Below, one piece after another: positions 10,401 to 22,400 of a stretch of 64,000 nt of DNA. The position numbers and the translations under genes were made by a program. Positions within the stretch are counted from its first letter, which is position 1, and each line of letters begins with the position of its first letter. Below the pieces are notes generated by a model. It searched no databases. It was given only the letters and a program-made list of their open reading frames with translations, and was not told the DNA's origin. The stretch is from Enoplolaimus lenunculus. Its lineage: Eukaryota > Nematoda > Enoplea > Enoplida > Thoracostomopsidae. Location of the stretch: assembly GCA_030248215.1 (NCBI GenBank), contig JASANG010003380.1, positions 299,501 through 363,500 on the forward strand, written 5' to 3'.

Positions 10401-12729
10401 AAATTCGAAGAGCATTTTTCAGCATTCAGGTATTCATCATTTTCTAGACATTCGTTCAAGGCTGAAACAAAAACATTTTTACTGGAGACAAAATTCAAGT
10501 TTCATCCGACCCGGTAAATATTTGCCTTCGTGTAAACGGTTCACTTAAAATTTATCTTCGGCACTGAACATTCTTTTTCGTTGTCGCGGCACATGTGGCG
10601 ACCGTGAAAAATAAGACTATAGATATATGCTAAGGTTAAGCTTAGGCTCAGATTTAAAGGAAAGACCTTCCTAAGTTCAAGCCTATGTTTTTGCCTAAGA
10701 CTATCAACCTGTCGAGGGAAGGAAGTTTAATACAATAGCGATCTGAAACCAAAATTTCTCATTGTGAGAAAGGAAGACGGAGGGACTAAATGCAACTACT
10801 TGCGAGCATTAATACTGGTTTGTGGGTGACCGACGAGAAACTTTGCGCAATTGGCGTTTAAAATAGTATATGAAGTTAAAGTCAGAATAGCTATTTTGCA
10901 GTGTTCAGTATATTGTTCTGTGTGGTACAGAAAAAGTGAGAGACTCAGTTCAAAAATATACAGGGAAACCCGCAGCCGGTGTAACACATCGTTGACTTGT
11001 GAACAGTTTTATTGAGTCTGGAAAATTACAATTTCAAATCCAACCAATTTCGCCGCCCATGAATGAAAAACAAGCTACAACGGTTTCTAGCGCTCAAATA
11101 AAAAACTTACCGGTAAAGTTATCCGTTGTCAACTGAAAAAGCGGTCCTTTGAAGCAGCAATCTTGGAATAATATATACGGCGATTTCTTTCTTGGAAATC
11201 TTCTTCTAACATGCCGACCGCAACTAAAATACAAATCATCTGCACCCGTAGCATAGCAGTGTGCAACCCGAGGTGAAAAATACCGGGAACCGAAGATCAA
11301 CACAATTTGAAGGAGGCGGAGGTAAAAACCGAAGGTTGGGCAAAATGTAGTATAAAAATATTAATGATAAATTATATAGCAAATGTAAAAAAAGTGTTGT
11401 TTTAAATCATTTGGTTTTTTACGAATACATTTTTTACGAAATTACGCAATTTTTCAGAATTGTACGAAAAGTTTTGAACAAATCAATTACATTTTTGCAA
11501 AACTATTCAAAATTTCACTACCGGAATTGCGGGAATCTCCTGCAAAATTCAACCGGAGTCGGAGGCCGATTTTCTGGCGGAGCCGGAAACAGACTTGTGG
11601 TTGTACACTGATCAGTAGCGAGGCATCATTGACATCAATGTGTTAAGATTGTCTACCAAACAAAGGTTATGTTGTCACAACGCAACTTTTACTTTCAAAA
11701 ACATTAGGGTTGCCTAACAGAAACGCGTACCACGCGAATTGATTCCTGCGTGATTATAGAATGCGTCCGTTTGTTTGCTCTTGTTGGTCTGTACCAAGAG
11801 TGGATGATTACAGACAACAGTATACAACTGTCAGATTTCGCGCGGCACAAAACGTTCCAAACGCGTTGCGATTTTGCTGTACCCCCTTATCCCATGATAT
11901 ATAGCTATTTTAAGACTATAAGCGAACCACTTTTTGACCAATGGCACATATATATGTATTTTTTCGTCTTGTGCAAATTTTAATCCCCTCTAAGGAGTGG
12001 GGGGTCGACTAACAACCCAACGTGCGCTGGGTGCATGTTTTATACATAGAATGTACCCAGTTGCACACTCTTGTTTATTATATATGATCCAGTCTCGGTC
12101 TTACCAAGGGTGGATCATGACAAGAGCGTGCAACTCTTGGGTCCCGCATGGGACAAAATGTACCACAGCGCATTGCGTTTTTTGCCAAACCCCCCTATTT
12201 TAGAGGGAGGATCGCTATGCATACTCCTAAATTAAACTATAAAGGGACCATGCTTAACGCAGCATACATAAAATGCCATGTTTCGCACCGATTGTACCCC
12301 CTTTAAATAAAGGAGAGTAGGGAAAAACGCGACGCATTCCGGGCACATTCTTTTTTACAGTGTTTACCCAGTTGCACACTCTTGTAAATGAGTCATTATC
12401 GACTTATGGTCTTACCAATCAAATTTTATTACAAATCCATGTTGGTCATCAACGTTCACACCATCATCAGTATCCATAGGTTCATCCATTGGCGACTCAT
12501 GTTGTGAGTCATCAACGTCCATTGTATTAAAAACGCCATCATCAGTGTCCATTGGTTCATCTATTTGCAATCCATCATGTGGGTCATCAACATCCATTGC
12601 AAAATCGCCATTATCAGTGCCCATCAGCAAATCGATCTCAGACCCAAGCTGTTGTTCTGGGTCATCAACATCCATCAAATCATCACAATTTGTGGTATTC
12701 GCACGCTCGCCCTCGGCGTAATGTTCCAT
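7456..12729 (-). CDS. Six-exon gene: acidic MD-x-DD repeat N-terminus fused to EGF modules, 322 aa
   Basis: Minus-strand exons are 12729-12416, 11223-11111, 10461-10376, 9846-9771, 8381-8247 and 7700-7456. All junctions are GT-AG, every phase agrees (2,1,0,1,1) and the summed length is a multiple of three, ending in TAA. Residues 1-104 are acidic with repeats of MDVDD and PMDTDDG. Exon 2 is basic then Cys-rich (FQDCCFKGP). Exons 3-4 form an EGF-like module starting LNECLEN and lacking an obvious sixth cysteine. Exon 5 is a Ser/Thr-rich linker. Exon 6 is a good calcium-binding EGF (DVNEC, then CQNMFGSYRCHC) with a short tail. I see no signal peptide or membrane segment, which is odd for EGF domains. 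Exon structure is strongly supported; function is unknown. It may be a captured host gene with a replaced N-terminus. Confidence 0.75.
7800..8140. repeat. Dispersed repeat, GGATATCCGTTTCCG family
   Basis: The block with GGATATCCGTTTCCG and TTCCGTTATAGAAATA recurs around 57835-58140, with weaker relatives at 58310-58670. It lies in an intron of the EGF gene. No coding capacity seen. Confidence 0.55.
8638..8803 (+). mobile_element. MITE, TTAGGC-rich family A (diverged)
   Basis: It begins AGGGAGAAACGTTTTTCC, has a TTAGGC-rich middle with GGAATATGCTCATTC and ends CCACCCCTG. It aligns with 451-591 and lies just upstream (on the minus strand) of EGF-gene exon 5, within an intron. Confidence 0.55.
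10540..10625 (-). other. Isolated gene-start cassette inside the EGF gene (copy 4)
   Basis: On the minus strand a TATA-like CTATAGTCTTAT and a diverged CACGGTCGCC box precede ATG at 10594, reading MCRDNEKECSVPKINFK then a stop. It lies in the intron between EGF-gene exons 2 and 3. It could be an alternative first exon or a relic of the same duplicated cassette. Confidence 0.3.
11290..11600. repeat. Dispersed CCGGAG-rich repeat
   Basis: Words such as CAACCGGAGTCGGAGGCC and GCGGAGCCGGAAACAG mark this copy. Related copies lie at about 12915-13090 and 13380-13570 (opposite orientation), and fragments at 20000-20370, 23460-23530, 25470-25560 and 26510-26610. Confidence 0.5.
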
Positions 12730-12746
12730 TGGCGATGCTTAAAATA
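12730..12746 (-). promoter_or_regulatory. TTTTAAGC-RTCGCC box directly upstream of the EGF-gene start
   Basis: On the minus strand TTTTAAGCATCGCC lies immediately before the ATG at 12729. The same box precedes ATGs at 5198, 5853 and 6882, a diverged version precedes the ATG at 10594, and another lies near 4000 where the ATG is altered. A role as core promoter or 5' leader is inferred. Confidence 0.45.
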
Positions 12747-12914
12747 CGCCAAAAAAGTTATTGATTTGCAGGTAGCATTCAGTCCTGCGATAAATGGAAT
12801 AGAAAAGAGGGACGGGCAGCTTGAGTGTCCGATCTCGTAAATGGATATATATTAGGTATACCTAATTCAAAAAATCTACTTTTAAGGTCATAAAAGTCAA
12901 TTATACTCATACCA

Positions 12915-13570
12915 GTGTACAACCGGAGGTCTGCCTCAGGATCCAACTGAAAATCCTCCTACGGCTTTGCTAAAATTTGTGCTGGAGGTCCCGACAACTT
13001 CGGTAGTGAACTTTTGCATAGTTTTGCAAAAAATTATCTGTTAAGTGCGTTTCGTCCTATTATGTGTACAAGTATAAGGAAGAAATTGCCAAGATTTCGT
13101 ATAACATTATAAATAAATTATATATATACAGCAATTTAGAGATATTTGCAAATATGAGTTAAACACCGTCTAAAATAAAAGTCCATAATATATCACACTT
13201 TTCCAAGGTACTGCTTTTGTTTCATTATTTTGGCTTTCTAAATGGTGTGTTTTATACACCTTATACAACAGATAAAATAGCTGCAAAATTCATTTTTCCG
13301 TAGCACGCATTTTTTGTTTTCCGGTTCCTGTATTATATACGAATTCCAGTTGCATCTTGATCTATTCATATACGCCGGCTACAACCGGAGGCCTAACTTC
13401 GGCTCCGGCTCCGGCAGAAAATCGGCCTCCGGCTCCCACTCCGGTAGAATTTTTGCCAGAGGTTTCTGCAATTTTGGTGTGTAAAATTTTGCATTTTTTG
13501 CAAAATTTATCTGTATAGCACGTTTTGTTTTTACCTTTGTCACCATTTTGAGGAATATATTTCCGAAAAT
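12915..13570. repeat. Two diverged CCGGAG-rich repeat copies
   Basis: 12915-13090 and 13380-13570 both run from TACAACCGGAGG through a TTTTGCAAAA-like block to GTTTTGTT/GTTTCGTC. They are non-coding members of the dispersed CCGG family. Confidence 0.5.
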
Positions 13571-13601
13571 TTGCAGAAAATTAGCGTAAAACCAAACAAC
13601 T

Positions 13602-13604
13602 TAA

Positions 13605-13662
<58 letters not shown>
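13602..13662. repeat. (TA)n microsatellite
   Basis: Almost pure alternating TA over about 60 bp. Confidence 0.95.
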
Positions 13663-13665
<3 letters not shown>

Positions 13666-15940
13666 AATTTCCCGTTCAATAAAAAACCGAGACAGATACT
13701 AAAACGTCTCGGTCTTGGTTATAAGTTGTGGACTCGTACTGAAACGGATTTTTCGAATTTGCACAAATCTGAATTGTAAAGGTTTTGGCAATTTCGTTAA
13801 ACTTTCAGGTTTGTATATAAAACGTGTCATTTTTGCTTTGTATTAAAATATGTTTTCTTATCAAATCTATATTGGTTCAGTCTTAAAAAATGAATTAATG
13901 TCAGTTTCCGCTGCTTGCATAAAAGCATTTTTTATATTAACAAGACGAAAGACAATTATCAAGTCATTTGTATCACTGCATGAAAAATGTGTGGCTTTTC
14001 GCTCGCCCTTTTGGCGGTCATTTCGTTTTGGAGCTTTTAGCCTCGGTTTGAGATACTTTTACCGAGACTCAAAAAGTCGAGAACGAAACCGAACCCGAAC
14101 CCAAATGAACGACGAGACTTACCGAGACAATTTGTTTATGATTGAGCAAAACATCGTGGACGCAGACGCGTACAAAAATAGTGCATTTGCAGTACTTAAA
14201 CTTTGCCGAAGCAAGCACGGCGCCAATTGTTAGCCAACGGGTAAAAACAACCGCTAGCCTTTCAAGGCTCTGACCAGCTATTAATGAAACGAGATGGTTG
14301 GACTGTTCATATCGCAAGATACAGTGTTGGAAGAATAGTGGAACATTTTGTATCCGAAAAGTCTGTTTGATTCGCCACATCCAGCTTCCAATTTTGAAAC
14401 TCGTTTTATACATTTTTACATACTGTTTTTTATTAAGACTAAAAGTTTCAACAAACCACTATCCAAAAGAAAACGGAACAAATATACAAGCCGACTTTAT
14501 ATTAGATTTTCAAAGTGGAGTCGATCTGTAGTGGAGAACAGTATTTCAAGATAAAGCGAGTACAATATATACACCTAGTATCCATGTGCATAGTACGTAT
14601 TCATATACGTGCTATCCGTATAAAATCTGTGATGCACGCTCGCAAATTGTAGAAATCTGTGTTATTGGCTTTATTTACAACTATCTTAAGTGTTCACAAA
14701 GAAGTTGAAAAAGGGATTATTCGAAAAACAGTTTGAATACGAAGATATGTTAAAATTTTTAAATCCCATCACGGCACTTACTGGTTTATGATGGTTATGT
14801 CTCTATTTGTGTCGGTGTATAAAGCGTTACAACGTTGAAAAGTGGCTCCGCGGTCCATTTTATACCGCTACTCTGCTAGCTACAAGTGCGAGTGATTTTT
14901 TATATATACAAGTTAAGGGGCGTCCCAGTGAGAAATTAACCGCTCTTATATTTTAGTACAAAATTTATAAATTTTAGCAGTTTTTGTGTGATAATGATAC
15001 TAAAAGTTGCGCCTAAACAAGGCTTGCTTCTAAATTCTACGACTTATACCAGGGCTTGGTGTGGTTAAAATTTCTACCAAGACACGGCAGCCACAGGGGC
15101 AGTGTTTCAGTGTCACTGGCAACCCTAACAATGTCCGTTGACACTTTTTAAACAACCCGTTTTAGTGTTTTCGAACACTATCCCTACCAAGTCAAATTTC
15201 ACAAAATGAAAACTCTTGCATTTAAATATTTAGCAGATGCAACAAAACCCAATATATTGCCATTGGAAGGTTTTGCAATTTCATATACGCAGTGTTGCTT
15301 TGCTTTGCAAAATACTGTGTTGTGTTGTGTTTTTATATTTAAATATTTTAATTTTACTGGTTTTTGTTCTTTGTACTACATATCACAATCACACATTCAC
15401 ACTTTTATATTTTTGACGGCTTTGTCGAAAGAGCAGGGCCTATACCCAGAGCGCACGGAACGAGGCGATCAGCCCCTGGAAAATTTTGGCACCCGTAGCA
15501 AATTTTCAACCTTAACAACAAGCCCGTGACATGGCTTGGAAGATGGGGTATGCATGTTCTGTTTGAAGAGTCAATACAGAGAGCTCTATTAAACAACAGG
15601 GGCTGTATAAAACGCGACTTTGTTTCATATATATTTGGGAGCCTTGCTAGCGCGCAAGATATTTTGTGTATTCGACCTCGTAAATAGTAAAAAAACTAAT
15701 TATTCTGTATTTTGTTGCTCCTTATGTATGAAGCAAGCTACCTTAACGTCTCATATTGCACAGGGATGCATATGTGCACCCACCGCACACTTAGCAAAGA
15801 TACAGAAAAATTTTTAAACACGGGGATGTTAAAAATAGGGATGGTTTTCTCGCGGGTAACGGACTAAACACTAGGGAGTTTTTTCTTAAGCTGAAATCTA
15901 ACTTTCGATTTTTTAAGAATTTCTACAGCAAATTTTGGTT
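13663..15940. other. Stretch with no supported gene
   Basis: Open frames exist (13850-14233 plus, 14069-14413 minus, 15206-15529 plus) but they overlap on opposite strands, lack splice context and have unremarkable composition. A fragment beginning AAGGGGCGTCCCAG near 14927 resembles one end of the family B MITEs. Confidence 0.45.
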
Positions 15941-16297
15941 TTAATAAAAATAGCAAAGCAAAAACAAAAAAATCTGCATTTGGCAATACATGTGGCAAGT
16001 TGAGGTGGCTACGGTCTTTGAGAATTCGTCGTCCGACAAGTCGTGAACGTATAATTTGTAGACCAACATCTCAGCGGACAGGGATCTCGACCACTCGTCG
16101 ATCCGCCATTTGTCGCCAGAGTTTGGCTTACCTAGGGTCAGGCGAGATATGGCGACCAGCTGCTGGGGTCGACAAAGTACTACGTATGGTCTCTCGACGA
16201 TTTGTCGGGCAATATATTTTAGTAGATCCGATTGGGTGTACCGTATACGTGAGGAGAAAAATGCTGGACTCCAAGAAATTGTACCGGAACCACACAA
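15941..16297 (-). other. Unassigned open frame in GTCG/CGAC-rich DNA
   Basis: About 119 codons are open on the minus strand, with protein-like stretches such as RYTQSDLLKYIARQIVERP and KWRIDEWSRSLSAEML. The opposite strand is open for 163 codons over an overlapping interval, and the DNA is unusually rich in GTCG/CGAC words, which avoid stops in several frames. It could be an exon (a GTAAGCC donor-like site lies inside) or a GC-richer repeat. No family recognised. Confidence 0.25.
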
Positions 16298-16764
16298 AAA
16301 ATGAAGCCAAGTTTTATAGTGTTTCTGTTTTTAGAGTGATGATGCCTTGTAGTTTTCATTTATTTTTAAACTTAACCTCACCACGTATATTTGAAAACTA
16401 TAGGGTCGATTTGTACGTACCTTTTATCCACACACAAGTCTACAAAGCTGGGCCGAACCGTTTGTATGCACAGTTTTATATACAGTTATAAAAGGGAAGC
16501 TCGCGAGCGAGGCGAGCGAGCATCCATTCGTACACCTGTTTCAAAAATTTTTAGTTTGAATTTTAGAATTGAAGTTTAGCAGGTCCCTTGTAGAAATAAT
16601 ATAAACGAAATAGAATGCAAAAAATGCAAGGTCCACTAAGAGTTTTAAGTATATATTGGAAGCGGCATATGTACGCAGCCAGTAAGCTTTAAGTGAACCG
16701 TAATACAGTTTTGTCTTACCCTAATGCAAGTTTCAATTACAAATGAATACGTTACGTACCTTAC

Positions 16765-19048
16765 TATTGAACTGATGTTTTTGAGACTTCGCGCACCCGC
16801 GGCTGAGAAACTAATAGCCAACGAGTCTATCTGACATGTGTTTTATCTGCAAATGGATACGATCCATTGAACTGACTGATAGTTTTGAAGACTCGCGCAC
16901 CCGCGACTAAGAAATTTGACACCATCGAGGTCTGTCTGACATGTTTTTTATCTGCAAATGGATACGTTACGTACCTACCTATTGAATTGACTGATGCTAT
17001 AGAGAACTCGCGCACCCGCGACCAAGAAAGTAGACACCATCGAGGTCTGTCTGACATGTTTTTATCTGCAAATGGATACGATCCATTGAACTGACTGATA
17101 CTTTTGAAGACTCGCGCACCCGCGACTAAGAAATTTGACACCATCGAGGTCTGTCTGACATGTTTTTTATCTGCAAATGGATACGTTACGTACCTACCTA
17201 TTGAATTGACTGATGCTATAGAGAACTCGCGCACCCGCAACCAAGAAGGTTGACATCATCGAGGTCTGTCTGACATGTTTTTATCTGCAAATGGATACGT
17301 TACGTACCTACCTATTGAATTGACTGATGCTATAGAGAACTCGCGCACCCGCGACTAAGAAAGTAGACACCATCGAGGTCTGTCTGACATGTTTTTATCT
17401 GCAAATGGATACGTTACGTACCTACCTATTGTATTGACTGATGCTATAGAGAACTCGCGCACCCGCGACTAAGAAAGTAGACACCATCGAGGTCTGTCTG
17501 ACATGTTTTTATCTGCAAATGGATACGTTACGTACCTACCTATTGTATTGACTGATGCTATAGAGAACTCGCGCACCCGCGTCTATGAAAGTAGACACCA
17601 TCGAGGTCTGTCTGACATGTTTTTATGTGCAAATGGATACGATCCATCGAACTGACTGATAGTTTTGAAGACTCGCGCACCCGCGATTAAGAAATTTGAC
17701 ACCATCGAGGTCTGTGTGACATGTTTTTATCTGCAAATGGATACGTTACGTACCTACCTATTGTATTGACTGATGCTATAGAGAACTCGCGAACCCGCGT
17801 CTAGAAAGTAGACACCATCGAGGTCTGTCTGACATGTTTTTATCTGCAAGTGGATACGATCCATCGAACTGACTGATACTTCTGAAGACTCGCGCACTCG
17901 CGACTAAGAAATTTGACACCATCGAGGTCTGTGTGACATGTTTTTTATCTGCAAATGGATACGTTACGTACCTACCTATTGTATTGACTGATGCTATAGA
18001 GAACTCGCGCACCCGCGTCTAAGAAAGTAGACACCATCGAGGTCTGTCTGACATGTTTTTATCTGGAAATGGATACGATCCATTGAACTGACTGATACTT
18101 TTGAAGACTCGCGCACCCGCGACTAAGAAATTTGACACCATCGAGGTCTGTCTGACATGTTTTTATCTGCAAATGGATACGATCCATTGAACTGACGGAT
18201 ACTTTTGAAGACTCGCGCACCCGTGACTAAGAAATTTGACACCATCGAGGTCTGTGTGACATGTTTTTTATCTGCAAATGGATACGTTACGTACCTACCT
18301 ATTGAATTGACTGATGCTATAGAGAACTCGCGCACCCGCGTCTATGAAAGTAGACACCATCGAGGTCTGTCTGACATGTTTTTATGTGCAAATGGATACA
18401 ATCCATCGAACTGACTGATAGTTTTGAAGACTCGCGCACCCGCGATTAAGAAATTTGACACCATCGAGGTCTGTCTGACATGTTTTTATCTGCAAATGGA
18501 TACGATCCATTGAACTGACGGATACTTTTGAAGACTCGCGCACCCGCGACTAAGAAATTTGACACCATCGAGGTCTGTGTGACATGTTTTTTATCTGCAA
18601 ATGGATACGTTACGTACCTACCTATTGAATTGACTGATGCTATAGAGAACTCGCGCACCCGCGTCTATGAAAGTAGACACCATCGAGGTCTGTCTGACAT
18701 GTTTTTATGTGCAAATGGATACGATCCATCGAACTGACTGATAGTTTTGAAGACTCGCGCACCCGCGACTAAGAAATTTGACACCATTGAGGTCTGTCTG
18801 ACATGTTTTTATCTGCAAATGGATACGATCCATTGAACTGACGGATACTTTTGAAGACTCGCGCACCCGTGACTAAGAAATTTGACACCATCGAGGTCTG
18901 TGTGACATGTTTTTTATCTGCAAATGGATACGTTACGTACCTACCTATTGAATTGACTGATGCTATAGAGAACTCGCGCACCCGCGTCTATGAAAGTAGA
19001 CACCATCGAGGTCTGTCTGACATGTTTTTATCTGCAAATGGATACTTA
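16765..19048. repeat. Satellite array, about 21 units of 104-115 bp
   Basis: The word TCGCGCACCCGCG recurs about 21 times at spacings of 104 or 115 bp. Two unit types alternate: one with ACGATCCATTGAACTG, one with GTTACGTACCTACC. The last kilobase shows a higher-order 323-bp repeat of three units at offsets 18123, 18446 and 18769. Each unit also contains ATCGAGGTCTGTCTGACATG. Open frames on both strands through the array follow from unit lengths and stop-poor sequence, and I do not call them genes. Confidence 0.95.
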
Positions 19049-19360
19049 CCAGCACTGGCGCTGATATTTAACTTGCCGGCAATAAATATAATATCGCCCA
19101 AAAAGCACGGCAATAACAGCCATATTGCCCGCGTGCGTTACATGCAACATTTGAACAGCCTTGGTATTCATCTGGCGGCAAAGCCTCGAGCTTTGTGCCC
19201 TAGGGCAGTAAGAATGCATTAGTTAAAAACTCTTGGGCAGCTCCATGCTCTCGGCCTTCGGCCTCGACCAGTTGGAACAGCGCTCGATGTCTTTAGCTAA
19301 TACTTTTAACTGCCCTAGGGCCCTCGTTTGCGGACAAACGTTGCATATAACTCCCTCGAG
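19049..19360. other. Inverted-repeat region next to the satellite
   Basis: TGCCCTAGGGCAGTAAGAA near 19197 and TTTTAACTGCCCTAGGGC near 19305 are inverted relative to each other. Both halves also carry CCTCGAGC-type words. The region looks like a decayed palindromic insertion. Confidence 0.35.
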
Positions 19361-19480
19361 CAATATATATAATATATATATACATATATATATATATGAC
19401 AAAACTTTGCCTATGATTAGTTATGTGTAACATATATACATACATTTATATATTTATATATATAGACGTATATATATAAT
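19361..19480. repeat. TA-rich microsatellite
   Basis: Interrupted (TA)n with ACATATATA variants. Confidence 0.8.
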
Positions 19481-22400
19481 ACAAACATGCTCATTTTCGC
19501 ATATTATACAAATGCAGGGGGAAACAACAGTACGTTACGCTAAAAATCTATGCCTAAACCTTAACCTAACCCTAATCGGGCCCTTTGGATTAAATAAATG
19601 ACCCGTCTTGTGCCATATATAGTGATGTATCTTGTCCAAACGTAATCATCTGCTGTAATGAGCACTAATTAAAAAGATATAGCGTATAACGCGTGCAATA
19701 AAGTGTGTCCTTTACATTCTGAAATTCCACAATGCACGCCTTTTCTAACTCGCCCCCATCCTGGCCCTGAGCACGACCCTGAGTACTCACATTGAGAAAA
19801 GTGTGCATATACCAAACAGAGAAAATACGTACGTAACCACTTGTATTGAGCACCACGTTTTCCGCGTACCAATTAGCGTGCGAACGTATAACGTATATAC
19901 TACAATGTATTAATAAACCTGGAATATTGTAACGATTTAATGAAGTGACATGAAATGAAATGAATTAACCAGGTTGAATCGTATACAAAAGAATACCAGA
20001 ATCGCAGCCGGAGGATGGGAAGTAAAAGATACTAGAGCCCGAGATCAACAACATTTGCCGGAGCCGGAGATGAGACTAGAGGTGGGGCGACATTAGGTTG
20101 TCAAAATGACGTTAAACTTACTAATTTTAGGCAAATATCTGTAAAGCGTTGTTCCTTGGTCTACGCTTACTTGTTACAAAATGCCGGCAATTTCTGCCAC
20201 AGAATTGTACCAAAGATTAACATCAAACAACCTCCAGCAGAAATCCTTCCGGAGCCGGCGCTGAGGTCTATCCGGATATTCAAGTATATATTGACAAAAA
20301 TATAATTTGCCGGAACAGGACCAGGAATCGATTTTTTGCAGCAATTCCGGCCTGAAGAGGAACCAATTCCGGCCGGAAGAGGACTGAATTGTGGTAGCGC
20401 CCTGAAACATATTGATTAAAAATACGTTTGGTTTCTTGCTCGCCAAACTTGCGACGTTGGCTCAGCCAAATTTGTAATACGTAGAGGGGCAAAAAATTTT
20501 CTACAACAAGCATTATTTTAATGAATGTGACAAAATTTGAGGTCATAGTGGCAAACCTGTCCATAGGCCCTACGTAGCTTGCCCTGTTAAACAATTTTTA
20601 ATCCCTCTACCAAAGGACGTCATTCTATATTCTCCATCTTCCGATTTTTTGTAGTCAGGAGGAAAAATCAGCTGCTCGATATTTTTTGTTGTGATGCTAT
20701 AAAAGTTCGTGTTTTTATGGAAGTGTTTACAAATAGTACAGCAGTTCTGCAGCAGCGCCCTTTTACGTACGTATAATATAGAGTAAACAAGAAAAAGTCC
20801 GGGCCTTTGAATTTTTCGCTTTTCCCGTTTTCAAAACAAATTTTATGCCTGTGATTGTTTCTAGTATAAACCAGCGAAAAATCTAGCCGTATAAGGTGTG
20901 GAAAACTGGAAGCCTCTGTGCCATGCAGGGGCCGAATTTTAAGACAAGCAAGGAAATAGATTTAAAAAATTTCACATATTTTAAGTATTACTGCCTCGCT
21001 GCTGGCTGCTAAATGTGGCAACTTCAGCCCGTTCAGAGTATGCTCTCAGGCAAACTCCATTTTGAGATTTTACTTTATAGAAAATAAGTAATGAAATCAT
21101 GCCAATACCCTTGACTGTGGTTTAAGAGCAGCAATATAGGGGAGCCTATGGAGCATTCTCGACCAATTTTTCCGTTGTATTAAGGTTGATCAACCTTATG
21201 GATCAAATGTAGGAAAAAATTTAGCACTGCAAATGCAGTGTAGTGAATTTTAAAGCTACGTCCCCTTACTTGTTTAGGCCAAAAGTTTACATCATCCTGC
21301 TGCAGTTGTCATTTTCGAGAGGGTGTTGTTGTAGTTGAGAAAATGGTGTGGGTTAACCAGTTTCCTATTACTAACCAAAAAACATTGGATCCGCACCAGT
21401 TTCATAACTAACGTTAGTAGTCACTATCACTCCTAGGCGCCTCGTTTTTAAGCGCAAAAGTACCAAACTTGAACCTGTATAAAATTTTTCGATGTCCTGT
21501 CTGGGGCCGCACAATTATCATTTAATGGACATAACTGGCAAGACCGGCCCTGATTTGATTCATTACAATGTTTTAGTTTGCGTACTGGTATATATTGAAT
21601 CATGGTTAAAAAAGACATGCCTGCCATCTGGGCCTCGGACCTCCCACTATTTTAATTCGGCCCTGCATACATGGCAGATTAGTTTGCCGGAGGCCCTCTA
21701 AAGTGTAAAAAGTTTCAATCTTGACAAAGGCCCCGGGAACTAGAGAAAAAGGAGAGGCAAACTGATCGACCAGGAGTGTTAAATATACGTGGATATGTTC
21801 TTTTTCGCAAATTTTGACAAGTTGAGAAAATACCAGTGTTAAAGTTGATTAACCTGTTGGATCTAGAATACAAATAATTTTCTCGCCCGTTGCACCTGCT
21901 CACAAATGAACCTTTCCCTTACCAAAATAAAATCCTGACTACACTCCTGCGATTGTCGTGCTTCAGGCCGGTAGCCAGCATATTGTTTTAGGGGAAGGCT
22001 AAACAATTTTCAGGATGGCATACAAGGGCTTTCGATGAATTAATGTAAGCAAGGTTGAAAATGTTCTAAATGGGAAAGGCAAACTTTTTCCAGGAAGTTT
22101 GAACCCCTGGCCATCTTCTGTCTACAGGTCATCCCTGCTTGATTAAAACAAATCTAACGTCCGACGCGCCAATATTAAGTTGCATTAAAACAAATCAAAA
22201 ATCAAAATCTTCACGAATAACGTTAATATTAATAATAAAAACAAGTTTCTGGCGCTTAACACACAGACAACACAATTTTATTGGTTGGATTGCGAAATAC
22301 TGCGTCCACATAAAAGTTGTTTCGAATAAAACAGAGGACGGCTAGGAGCCCATAGCCTCCATCCCAAGTTTTAAATTCTTTTAGTTCAGGGTTCACCTAT

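Noticed and set aside
16000-16491. Plus-strand 163-codon frame
   Set aside because: It starts at a non-ATG codon, overlaps an equally open minus-strand frame and lies in stop-poor GTCG-rich DNA.
16827-18981. Open frames reading FADKKHV and similar on both strands
   Set aside because: They are repeated readings of the satellite unit on both strands, with no gene context.
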